Below are positions 17,052 through 24,980 of a stretch of 64,000 bases of DNA, piece by piece (the first letter of the stretch is position 1; every line of letters begins with the position of its first letter). The stretch lies in NCBI RefSeq assembly GCF_000787715.1, contig NZ_BBPI01000073.1, forward strand, positions 38,374 through 102,373, read 5' to 3'. The position numbers were made by a program, and so were the translations under genes. The notes beneath the pieces were generated by a model. It had not been told where the DNA came from, made no database searches, and saw only the letters and a list, made by a program, of their open reading frames with translations. The DNA is from Sphingomonas parapaucimobilis NBRC 15100 (GTDB lineage Bacteria > Pseudomonadota > Alphaproteobacteria > Sphingomonadales > Sphingomonadaceae).

Positions 17052-17067
17052 ACCCTCGGAAGAGGGT
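17052..17067. other. Short perfect hairpin between kinase and dps-like gene
   Basis: ACCCTC and GAGGGT flank a GGAA/TTCC tetraloop, next to an AT-rich stretch (TCTATAAATTTATG). It may end the kinase transcript or be part of the dps-like promoter; no T-run follows in the minus direction. Confidence 0.4.
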
Positions 17068-17082
17068 TCTATAAATTTATGT

Positions 17083-18444
17083 TTATTTTCCCGCGCCGGG
17101 GCAGATGATCGACACCGCACTGCCCGGCGCCGCAAAGGCAAGGCCGAAGCCGTGGAGATCGGCGATCGCCTTGACCAGCGGCAGGCCCAGCCCCACCCCC
17201 GGCTGATCGGCGCGGCCGCGATAAAAGCGTTGCAGCACCAGCGCGCGCTCGGCCGGGGGCACGCCGATACCGTCATCGGCGACCCTCAGCACGATGTCGC
17301 GCCCCTGCATCCCCAGGGTGACGCGCACCGCGCCGCCGACCGGCCCGAACTTCATCGCATTGTCGATCAGGTTGGACACCGCCTCGATCAAAAGGCTGGC
17401 ATCGCCATCGACCGGCGGCACCGGTTCGATGGCATAGGACAGGGTGATGCCGCGATCCTCCGCGGTCGGGTGGTGCAGGTCGCAGGCATCCTCGACCAGC
17501 CGGGCCAGATCGACGGGCGCGAAGCGGCTGCGGCGGGCATGATCCTCCAGTTCGCGGATACGCAGCAGCGCGGCGATGATGCCCAGCAGCTTGTCGACAT
17601 CGGCCAGCGTCGCCTCGGCGGTCGCGGCAAAGGCGGCGCGGTCGATATCGTCGCGCATCCCCCGCTCTACCCGTGCGCGCAGCCGCGTCAGGGGCGTGCG
17701 AAGCTGGTGCGCGATATCGTCGCCGATCCCTCGCATGTCGGCGACCAGCAGTTGCAGCCGGTCGAGCATCAGGTTGATGTCGGCGCACAACAGCCCGAAG
17801 CTGTCGGGATCGCGCGGCACGGGAAGACGCTGCGACAGATCGCCTGACAGGATGCGCTCGGTCAGGCGGCGGACCGCGTCGACCTGCCGCGCCGCGCGCC
17901 GCCCGGCGATCAGCCCGAAGACCAGCGCCATCAGGATGCCCGGCACCAGCCCGACCAGCAGCGACTGGCCGACCAGCCGCATCGAAGCCTCCGTATCGTC
18001 CAGATCGACGCCGACCAGCAGGAGGGTGCCGTCGCCCATCGGGCATAGCTGGACCCGCGCCTCGTCACTATGCTTGCCGGGCAGTTCGGTCGGCGCGATC
18101 GAGGCGACGAACGGGGCGGCGGGCGGCGGGCCGGGCGGCAGGCGCGCGACATTGCCCGCGATCCGCCGTCCGTTCGCATCAAACAGCGCCAGGAACAGGT
18201 CGCGGTGCAGGTCGCGGTCCAGCTTCTCGCGCAGTTCCTCGGGCCGCTCCTCCGTTGGGGTCAGGCGGAAGAAGGTGCAGTCGTCGCTCAGCTGATGCTC
18301 GATCTCGCGCCGGTGATTGTCGTCGACCAGCACCCAGAACACCGCCGCCAGCGCCAGCGATTGCAGGACGAGCATCGCCGCCAGCGCGCTGCCCCAGCGC
18401 CAGGTCGCCCGCGCGCGCGGATCAGTGGGGAAGATCGAAGACAT
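17083..18444 (-). CDS. Sensor histidine kinase
   Basis: Inner-membrane sensor kinase, 453 residues. TM1 is at about 18-40, followed by a periplasmic domain of about 125 residues, then TM2 (LLVGLVPGILMALVFGLIAG), HAMP, and the dimerisation H-box DIAHQLRTPLTRLRAR. The ATPase domain has SNLIDNAMKFGP (N-box), VADDGIGVP (G1) and GVGLGLPLVKAIADLHG (G2). The chosen ATG overlaps the 3' end of the response-regulator gene by 23 nt, so the pair is co-transcribed. Divergence from a heavy-metal RND operon suggests it senses a periplasmic metal, as CzcS/CusS do; no metal site was identified. Confidence 0.92.
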   Translation of the reverse strand: MSSIFPTDPRARATWRWGSALAAMLVLQSLALAAVFWVLVDDNHRREIEHQLSDDCTFFRLTPTEERPEELREKLDRDLHRDLFLALFDANGRRIAGNVARLPPGPPPAAPFVASIAPTELPGKHSDEARVQLCPMGDGTLLLVGVDLDDTEASMRLVGQSLLVGLVPGILMALVFGLIAGRRAARQVDAVRRLTERILSGDLSQRLPVPRDPDSFGLLCADINLMLDRLQLLVADMRGIGDDIAHQLRTPLTRLRARVERGMRDDIDRAAFAATAEATLADVDKLLGIIAALLRIRELEDHARRSRFAPVDLARLVEDACDLHHPTAEDRGITLSYAIEPVPPVDGDASLLIEAVSNLIDNAMKFGPVGGAVRVTLGMQGRDIVLRVADDGIGVPPAERALVLQRFYRGRADQPGVGLGLPLVKAIADLHGFGLAFAAPGSAVSIICPGAGK

Positions 18445-19099
18445 AGCCCTGCCCCCGCACATTGCGGATCAGCTGCGCCTCACCCTCGCCGTCCACCTTG
18501 CGGCGCAGGCGGCCCATATGGACGTCGACGACATTGGTATTGGGCTCGAAACTATAACCCCAGACATCCTGGAGCAGCATCGAGCGGGTGATGATCCGCC
18601 CCGGTCGACGCACCATATAATCGAGCAGCTTCAACTCGCGCGGCAACAGTTCCAGGTCGCGTCCGGCGCGGGTGGCGCTGCCCGCCAGCAGGTCGAGGTC
18701 GACCGGCCCCGCGATCAGCCGCGTCTCGCGCGTGTCGTTGGGGCGGCGCAGCAGCGCCTCGACCCGCGCGATCAGTTCGACCAGCGCGAACGGCTTGGGC
18801 AGATAATCGTCGCCCCCCGCGCGCAGGCCGCGCACCCGGTCGTCCAGGCTGCCGAGCGCGCTCAGCACCAAGGCGGGTGTGCGCCGCCCCCGCCCCCGCA
18901 GATCGGACAGCAGATCCAGCCCCTCGCCATCGGGCAATTGCCGGTCGAGGATCAACAGGTCGAAATCCAATTCCTCGACGAGGCTGGCGGCCGAGGCGAG
19001 ACTGCCGACATGGCAAACCTCATGCCCGGCGGCGACCAGCTCCAGCCGGATCTCCGCCGCAGTTCCTGCATCATCCTCGATCACCAATATTCGCGTCAT
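18422..19099 (-). CDS. OmpR-family response regulator
   Basis: A 225-residue transcription factor. The receiver domain has ILVIEDD at the start, the phospho-acceptor Asp in LLILDRQLPDG and Lys in DDYLPKPF. The winged-helix DNA-binding domain has LLPRELKLLDYMVRRPGRII and SFEPNTNVVDVHMGRLRRKV. Start ATG at 19099 immediately precedes TRILVIEDD; in-frame upstream starts are less likely. It is divergent from the TolC/RND genes and probably controls them through the 190-bp shared region. Confidence 0.94.
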   Translation of the reverse strand: MTRILVIEDDAGTAAEIRLELVAAGHEVCHVGSLASAASLVEELDFDLLILDRQLPDGEGLDLLSDLRGRGRRTPALVLSALGSLDDRVRGLRAGGDDYLPKPFALVELIARVEALLRRPNDTRETRLIAGPVDLDLLAGSATRAGRDLELLPRELKLLDYMVRRPGRIITRSMLLQDVWGYSFEPNTNVVDVHMGRLRRKVDGEGEAQLIRNVRGQGYVFDLPH

Positions 19100-19288
19100 G
19101 GCGGCGTGATCGCAACAGAGGCGCGGCGGCGTCAATGAAATTACGATTTAGTATTGATAGTCATTACAAGCAAAGAGCCATCGATGATCGGGAGCACCGG
19201 TATCGCTCATGTCTAAATCGCTATTTAGTCGACGGCTTGCGGGAAACGCGTCTAGCGCTGCATCATCGAATACCGCGCAGAGGATGAC
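19100..19288. promoter_or_regulatory. Divergent promoter region of two-component system and RND pump
   Basis: A locally AT-rich gap. It contains the inverted repeat CTAAAT-CGCT-ATTTAG at 19213-19228 and a related ATTTAG at about 19145, candidates for binding of the neighbouring OmpR-type regulator. The RND side lies about 60 bp from the stronger palindrome. Confidence 0.45.
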
Positions 19289-20545
19289 ATGCGGATCACG
19301 GCTTTGGCAGGACTGGCGGCGATGGTTGTGGCCGCGCCCGCAACGGCGCAGCAGCAGGCGATGACGCTGGACGCGCTGGTCCAGAACGTCATCGCGGGCA
19401 ATCCCGAGCGCCAATTCTACCAGCGCCAGATCGAGACGGCGGGCGTCGAGCGCGAGGCGGCGGGCCGCTGGGCCGACCCCGAAGCGGTGGTCGAGTTCGG
19501 CCAGCGGCGCGCGCAGGACCGGACCAGCGGCGCGGTCACCGGCGAGGGGCTGACCTATGCCGTGTCGGTCGTGCAGCCGATCGAGTTCGGCGGGCGCATC
19601 GCGCTGCGCCGCGCGATCGCCGACGGGCAGGTCGGGCTGGCGCGGATCGGGTTGCAGCAATTCGACGCAACGCTGGCCGCGCGCGCCCGTTCGCTCGGCT
19701 ACGGCCTGTTCGCGGCGGACGAGAAGGCGGCCGCCGCGCGCGAGGTCGCCGGGCGGATGCGGACGCTGGCCCGTGTGATCGTGGCACGCGATCCGGCCGG
19801 ACCCTCGCCGCAGCTGGAAGCCGCCTCGCTCCAGGCCAGCGCGATCAGCGCCGAGCGGACGGCGGCGACGGCCGATGCCGAGGCCAATTCGATCCTCTAC
19901 GAACTCAACCAGCTGCGCGGCGCGCCCTTTGCCGCGCGCATCCGCATCGTGCGGCCCGACATGGCGCTGCCCGCCCTCCCCTCGGGCCAGCTGCTGGCCG
20001 ACCGGGCGGGCGAAAATAATTTCGAGCTGAAGGCGCTTCGCGCGCAATTCGCCCAGCAGGGGCTTCGCGTCGACCTCGCCCGCAAGGCGCGTATCCCGAC
20101 GGTCAGCGTCGGCCCCTATTATGACCGCGCCCGCTCGGACATTCGCGAGACGAATTACGGCGTCCGCATGTCCACCTCCATCCCGCTGTGGAACCGCCAG
20201 GCGGGCGATGTCGCGGTCGAGCAGGGCAAGCAGGCCCAGGCCAATGCGACCCTGATCAACGCCGAGCGCCGGATCGCGCGCGACGTGTTCGACCAGGCCG
20301 CGCAATATGAGGCCAAGCGCGAGGTGCTGGCCAAATGGGATGCCAACTCGCCGCAGCGTTTCGCGCAGGCCGCCGCCGATGCCGACCGCAACTATCGCCT
20401 CGGCGCGATCCCGCTGACCACCTATACCCAGATCCAGCAATCCTATGTCGAGGCGGTGAACGCCGTGCTCGACACGCGGCGCGAGGCGCTGGAGGCGCTG
20501 CTCCAGCTGCGCGCGCTCAACGGCGGGGCGGCGCTCGCCCGATGA
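19289..20545 (+). CDS. TolC/CzcC-type outer-membrane efflux protein
   Basis: A 418-residue periplasmic/outer-membrane channel subunit with signal peptide ATAQQQ (cleavage near 21). Its two long coiled-coil halves are typical of outer-membrane efflux proteins. SVVQPIEFGGRIALRRAIA and the repeat-like MSTSIPLWNRQAGDVAVEQG match the CzcC/CusC branch of heavy-metal channels. It overlaps the RND gene by 4 nt (ATGA). No adaptor (CzcB/MFP) gene lies between them, which is unusual. Confidence 0.88.
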   Translation: MRITALAGLAAMVVAAPATAQQQAMTLDALVQNVIAGNPERQFYQRQIETAGVEREAAGRWADPEAVVEFGQRRAQDRTSGAVTGEGLTYAVSVVQPIEFGGRIALRRAIADGQVGLARIGLQQFDATLAARARSLGYGLFAADEKAAAAREVAGRMRTLARVIVARDPAGPSPQLEAASLQASAISAERTAATADAEANSILYELNQLRGAPFAARIRIVRPDMALPALPSGQLLADRAGENNFELKALRAQFAQQGLRVDLARKARIPTVSVGPYYDRARSDIRETNYGVRMSTSIPLWNRQAGDVAVEQGKQAQANATLINAERRIARDVFDQAAQYEAKREVLAKWDANSPQRFAQAAADADRNYRLGAIPLTTYTQIQQSYVEAVNAVLDTRREALEALLQLRALNGGAALAR

Positions 20546-23500
20546 AGCGCTGGCTCGATCTCGTCACCCGCCACCGGCTGGGCGTCGCGCTGGTCGCCGC
20601 ACTGATCGCGGCGATCGGGCTGTGGTCCTTCGCCAGTCTCCAGATCGACGCCATCCCCGACATCACCGGGGTTCAGGTGCAGATCAACACCACGGTCCCG
20701 GCGCTGGCGCCCGAGGAGATCGAGCGGCTGGTGACCCTGCCCATCGAACGCGCCATGGGCGGCCAGCCGGGGCTGGACCAGACGCGCTCACTGACCAAGA
20801 CCGGGCTGAGCCAGGTGACGCTTCTCTACAAGGACGGCACCGACCAGCTGAAGGCGCGCCAGCTCGTCACCGAGCGGCTGGCGGCGGTGCGTGACCAGTT
20901 GCCCGCGGGCAGCACGCCGCAGCTGGCGCCGATCACCACCGGGCTGGGCGAGATCTTCTACTATACGCTAGAATGGCAAAAGCCGCCGCCGGGGCTGAAC
21001 CCGCAAGCCCAGCTGATGGCGCTGTACGAGGCGCAGGAATATACCGTGCGGCCGATGCTACGCGCCGTGGCGGGGGTCGCCGACGTCAATTCCAATGGCG
21101 GGCTGGAGGAGCAATATGTCGTCGAGCCCGATCCGGTCCGGCTGACGTTGCACGGCGTCACCGCGGGCGAGCTGGCCGCGGCGGTCGCCCGGAATGTCGA
21201 GAATGCGGGCGGCGGCATCATCCGGCGCGGGGCGGAACGCTTCACCGTGCGCACCGATGCCCGCGTGATGACCGCTGAGCAGATCGCCGCCATCCCGGTC
21301 AAGTTCGCCGGCGGCGTCCTGCCGCTGCAGGTGCGCGATCTCGCCAAGGTCGTCACGGGTGCCGCCCCGCGTCAGGGTGCCGCGACCCAGAATGGCCGCG
21401 AGACGGTGCTGGGCACGGTCATGATGCTGGTGGGGCAGAACAGCCGCGAGACCGCACTGCGCGTACAGGGTGCGCTGCCCGACATCTCGGCCGCGCTGCC
21501 CAAGGGCATGGTGATCGACCGGCAATATAGGCGCGCCGATCTGGTCGATCAGACGATCCACACGGTCGAGCGCAATCTGGGCGAAGGCGCGCTGCTGGTC
21601 GCGATCGTCCTGCTGTTCGTGATGGGCAACTGGCGCGCCGCGCTGATCGTGGCGCTGGTCATCCCACTCGCATTCCTCGTGACGGTCAGCGGGATGCACG
21701 CCATCGGGCTGTCGGGCAATCTGATGAGCCTGGGCGCACTCGACTTCGGGTTGATCGTCGATGGCGCGATCGTGGTGGTCGAGAACAGCCTGCGCCTGCT
21801 GGCCCTGCGCCGCGCCGAAAAGGGCGAGGAGCTGACCCCGGACGAGCGACGCGACACGGTGGCCCATGCCGCCCGCATGGTCGCGCGGCCGACCTTTTTC
21901 GGGATCGCGATCATCGCCCTGGTCTATGTCCCCGTGCTCAGCCTGGGCGGGGTCGAGGGCAAGCTGTTCCAGCCCATGGCGCAGGCGGTGATTCTGGCGA
22001 TCGTCGCGGGGCTGCTCTGGACCTTCACCATCGTACCGATGCTCTCGGCCTGGGCGTTGCGCACACCCGGCCGCCCGCATGGCGAGGATGCACCCAAGGG
22101 CTTCGTCGCGGTGGCCGCGCGGGTCTATACCCCGGTGCTGGAACGCTCGCTGCGTCACCCGGCGCTCCTCGTCATCGGGGCGCTGATGCTGCTGGTGGCG
22201 GCATTCCTCGCCTTCAAGACGCTGGGCTCGCAATTCACGCCGCAGCTGGACGAGGGGGCGATCACCGCCATGGTCTATCGCCCGGTCGGCATGTCGCTGG
22301 AACAAAGCCTCGCGATCGAGCAGGCGACCGAGCGCGCCATCCGCCGCGCCTATCCCCAGGTCAGCCATACCTTCTCGCGCATCGGCACCAGCGAGGTTGC
22401 GACCGACCCGATGCCGCCCAACGAGAATGACCTCTATATCTTCTACAAGCCGATCAAGGACTGGCCGACCGGCGAAGGGCGCCCACGCACCAAACAGGAA
22501 CTGATCGCCGGGATCGAGAAGGTCGCGCATCAGGTCTATAAGGGCCAGAATTTCGCGTTCGCCCAGCCCATCGAAATGCGCTTCAACGAGATGCTGGAGG
22601 GCGTGCGCGCCGACGTCTCGGTCAAGATCTACGGCGACGATTACGACGTGCTGGAACGTGCCGCCGGACAGGCCAAGGCGATCCTCGAAAAGCTGCCCGG
22701 CACCGAGGGTGTCGAGTTCGAGACGGCGGGGCGGCCCAAGAGCATCGTGGTCGAGCTGGACCGCGCCGCGCTGATCCGCCTCAACCTCGGCGCACAGGCT
22801 GTCAACGACGCGATCCGGGATGCGCTGGCCGGGGCAGAGGTCGGCTTCATCCCGCACGGCCCCGCACGCCACGCCATCGTGATCCGTATGCCCGATTCGC
22901 TGCGCGCCGATCCGGCGGCGATCCTGGCCCTGCCCTTGCGCGTCGGCGAATACGGCATGGTGCCGCTGTCCCGCGTCGCCCGGCTGAAGGAAACGCGCAT
23001 CGTCGAGCCGATCCTGCACGACGACACCAATCGCCGCGCCGCGCTGATGGTCAATCTGTCGACCAGCGACCTGGCGGGCTATGTCCAGCGCGCCCAGGCC
23101 GCGATCGATGGACAGGTCAAGCTGCCGCCGGGCTATCGCATCGCATTCGGCGGGCAATATCACCAGCTGGAGGCCGCGCAGAAACGCCTGTCGATCGTCG
23201 TGCCCGCCGCGCTGATCCTGATCTTCGCACTCGTCTATGCCGCGCTGGGCAGCGTGCGGGAGGCCGCGATCGTCTATACCGGCATCCCGTTCGCGATGAC
23301 CGGCGGCGTGCTGGCGCTATGGTTGCGCGGCATGCCCTTTTCGATCACCGCGGCGATCGGCTTCATCGCGCTGTCGGGCATCGCGATGCTCAACGGGCTG
23401 GTACTGATCGACCATATCAACGCGCTTCGCGACGGGCGCGAGGGCGACCCCCTGCCAGCCGAGGACGCCGTGCGGCGCGGCGCGCACGACCGGCTGCGCC

Positions 23501-23712
23501 CCGTCCTTTCGACTGCGCTGGTGGCGTCGGTCGGCTTTATCCCCATGGCGATCGCCACCGGCCAGGGTGCGGAGGTGCAACGGCCGCTGGCCACCGTGGT
23601 GATCGGCGGAATCATCACCTCGACGATCCTGACGCTGGTGCTGCTGCCCAGCCTCTATGCGTGGGTCGAACGTCGCCGCCGCCCTGTATGGCGTGAAGCG
23701 GTTCCCGCCTGA
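20542..23712 (+). CDS. Heavy-metal RND efflux permease (CzcA/CusA family)
   Basis: Proton-driven inner-membrane pump of 1,056 residues in the HME-RND family. The N-terminal TM1 is followed by IDAIPDITGVQVQINT (family hallmark) and LVTLPIERAMGGQPGL. TM4 carries LDFGLIVDGAIVVVENS, with the paired Asp and Glu residues of the divalent-cation (Zn/Co/Ni/Cd) branch rather than the Cu/Ag branch. A second TM bundle from about 860 ends in MLNGLVLIDHINALRDGREG. The start is set by the 4-nt overlap with the channel gene. Metal specificity is inferred from TM4 only. Confidence 0.92.
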   Translation: MKRWLDLVTRHRLGVALVAALIAAIGLWSFASLQIDAIPDITGVQVQINTTVPALAPEEIERLVTLPIERAMGGQPGLDQTRSLTKTGLSQVTLLYKDGTDQLKARQLVTERLAAVRDQLPAGSTPQLAPITTGLGEIFYYTLEWQKPPPGLNPQAQLMALYEAQEYTVRPMLRAVAGVADVNSNGGLEEQYVVEPDPVRLTLHGVTAGELAAAVARNVENAGGGIIRRGAERFTVRTDARVMTAEQIAAIPVKFAGGVLPLQVRDLAKVVTGAAPRQGAATQNGRETVLGTVMMLVGQNSRETALRVQGALPDISAALPKGMVIDRQYRRADLVDQTIHTVERNLGEGALLVAIVLLFVMGNWRAALIVALVIPLAFLVTVSGMHAIGLSGNLMSLGALDFGLIVDGAIVVVENSLRLLALRRAEKGEELTPDERRDTVAHAARMVARPTFFGIAIIALVYVPVLSLGGVEGKLFQPMAQAVILAIVAGLLWTFTIVPMLSAWALRTPGRPHGEDAPKGFVAVAARVYTPVLERSLRHPALLVIGALMLLVAAFLAFKTLGSQFTPQLDEGAITAMVYRPVGMSLEQSLAIEQATERAIRRAYPQVSHTFSRIGTSEVATDPMPPNENDLYIFYKPIKDWPTGEGRPRTKQELIAGIEKVAHQVYKGQNFAFAQPIEMRFNEMLEGVRADVSVKIYGDDYDVLERAAGQAKAILEKLPGTEGVEFETAGRPKSIVVELDRAALIRLNLGAQAVNDAIRDALAGAEVGFIPHGPARHAIVIRMPDSLRADPAAILALPLRVGEYGMVPLSRVARLKETRIVEPILHDDTNRRAALMVNLSTSDLAGYVQRAQAAIDGQVKLPPGYRIAFGGQYHQLEAAQKRLSIVVPAALILIFALVYAALGSVREAAIVYTGIPFAMTGGVLALWLRGMPFSITAAIGFIALSGIAMLNGLVLIDHINALRDGREGDPLPAEDAVRRGAHDRLRPVLSTALVASVGFIPMAIATGQGAEVQRPLATVVIGGIITSTILTLVLLPSLYAWVERRRRPVWREAVPA

Positions 23713-24150
23713 GCCGGCGCACTGGCCTCGACCGCCTGGCGGGCGGCGGCGCTCCTGTAGGCGGGCAGGTTGTCGAGGATCACGACTTCGCCGGGTTTGA
23801 GCGTCGGAGCGATACGGGCTGCGAACCACGCCCCGGTCATGGGGCCGTCGCTGCCCATGCAGGCCGTGTCGGGGGCAAAGGCACCATGCCGCGCTCCGTT
23901 TCGAGCGTCCGTCCAGGCGGCGTCGCAAGCCTGGTGGACGGCGCACCAAAAGAGATGACCGATCCGATCTCGCTGCGCGCAAGCCCTGCCATTCTGCGCG
24001 ACATGGACGTCGGTTCGCGCGAGATGTTTGCGGCGATGGAGCGCGTCGGCGTTGCGCTTCCTGTTCGGCATGACGCTCCACCTGCCGGACCTGTCGCACA
24101 AACGGGTGAGGGCACCACGGCCCTGGGCAGCAATTACCAGGCATCAACCA
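23713..24150 (-). pseudogene. IS630-family transposase remnant
   Basis: The minus strand reads GPMTGAWFAARIAPTLKPGE then VVILDNLPAYRSAAARQAVE, matching the DDE-domain segment of IS630/Tc1-type transposases (APTLKPGD.V..DNL..H). The expected His after Leu is changed, the upstream half is frameshifted, and the frame ends right at the RND stop codon. No terminal inverted repeats were identified. From 24150 to 24347 nothing else is recognisable. Confidence 0.65.
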
Positions 24151-24347
24151 CTGGGCCGCGCCCGTTATGGCCTATCGCGTCGGCCAGCAACTTCCCTTGG
24201 CCGCAAGCATAGGGCAAGGCTGCCAAGGAAAGGTCGGATTGTCAGGCATTCGGCATCATATTGCCCAATGGCCGCCAGAAGGAGGAACAGGGCTGGCCGA
24301 TCAGGCTGATCACCATTCCTTCCGGACGTTCGGGTCCCAGGAAAGAA

Positions 24348-24422
24348 TGGTGGGCGCGACAGGGATTGAACCTGTGACCCCACCCGTGTGAAGGGTGTGC
24401 TCTACCGCTGAGCTACGCGCCC
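24348..24422 (-). tRNA. tRNA-Val (CAC)
   Basis: A 75-nt cloverleaf on the minus strand: acceptor GGGCGCG/CGCGCCC, D-arm with AGCTCAGCGGTAGAGC, anticodon stem CACCC/GGGTG around loop TTCACAC (anticodon CAC), T-loop GGTTCAATCCC and encoded ACCA end. Confidence 0.97.
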
Positions 24423-24443
24423 GTAACCGGGAGACGGGCCTTT

Positions 24444-24462
24444 AGGCGGCGATCCGCCGCCT
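24444..24462 (-). terminator. Hairpin between hup and tRNA-Val
   Basis: Perfect 8-bp inverted repeat AGGCGGCG / CGCCGCCT with a 3-nt loop, 21 bp after the hup stop in its reading direction; followed by AAAGG rather than a T-run. Confidence 0.6.
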
Positions 24463-24482
24463 GTCCAGCCCAAAATTTCGGA

Positions 24483-24755
24483 TTAGTTGACCGAGTCCTT
24501 CAACAGCTTGCCCGGCTTGAACTTGGGCTGCGACGAGGCCTTGATGGTCATCGGCTCGCCGGTGCGCGGGTTGCGGCCGGTCGAGGCCTTGCGCTTGGAA
24601 ACCGAGAAAGTCCCGAAGCCGACGAGGCGGACTTCATCGCCCTTCTTCAGGGCCGCGGTGATCGACTCAAACACGGCATCGACCGCCTTGACCGCATCGC
24701 CGCGGGCCAGGCCCGAGGAGTCGGCGACGGTAGCGATCAGCTCCTGCTTGTTCAT
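24483..24755 (-). CDS. hup: DNA-binding protein HU
   Basis: A 90-residue nucleoid protein of the HU/IHF family, standard length. MNKQELIATVADSSGL begins the helical body; VRLVGFGTFSVSKRKAS and GRNPRTGEP carry the beta-arm with the conserved Arg-Asn-Pro tip that intercalates into DNA. It follows lon on the same strand as in many proteobacteria. A hairpin and tRNA-Val lie downstream. Confidence 0.97.
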   Translation of the reverse strand: MNKQELIATVADSSGLARGDAVKAVDAVFESITAALKKGDEVRLVGFGTFSVSKRKASTGRNPRTGEPMTIKASSQPKFKPGKLLKDSVN

Positions 24756-24934
24756 TCCATAACCCCCTATGATTTCATCGAGAAAACGACACGGGACTCG
24801 GTGCCGCCCAAATATTAAAGCAACGATAATGACGCGGCAGGCGGTGCTGTCAAACCCCGCCCTTATCCCCCATCCTTACCCAAAGCGAAGCATGGCGCAA
24901 ACAGAAGCACATGTCATCATCATGACATCGTTTG

Positions 24935-24965
24935 AAAAAGGCCGCCGATCCTTCGACCGGCGGCC
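24935..24965 (-). terminator. Rho-independent terminator of lon
   Basis: In the minus direction an 11-bp stem (GGCCGCCGGTC / GATCGGCGGCC, one G-U pair) with a GAAG loop is followed by TTTTT, 16 nt past the lon stop. It separates lon from hup. Confidence 0.92.
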
Positions 24966-24980
24966 CTGCCCTTGCGACGA

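Noticed and set aside
21058..23163. 701-codon open frame on the - strand
   Set aside because: Antisense shadow of the RND pump gene.
24165..24383. Open frame over tRNA-Val
   Set aside because: It overlaps the tRNA gene and has no ribosome site or domain.
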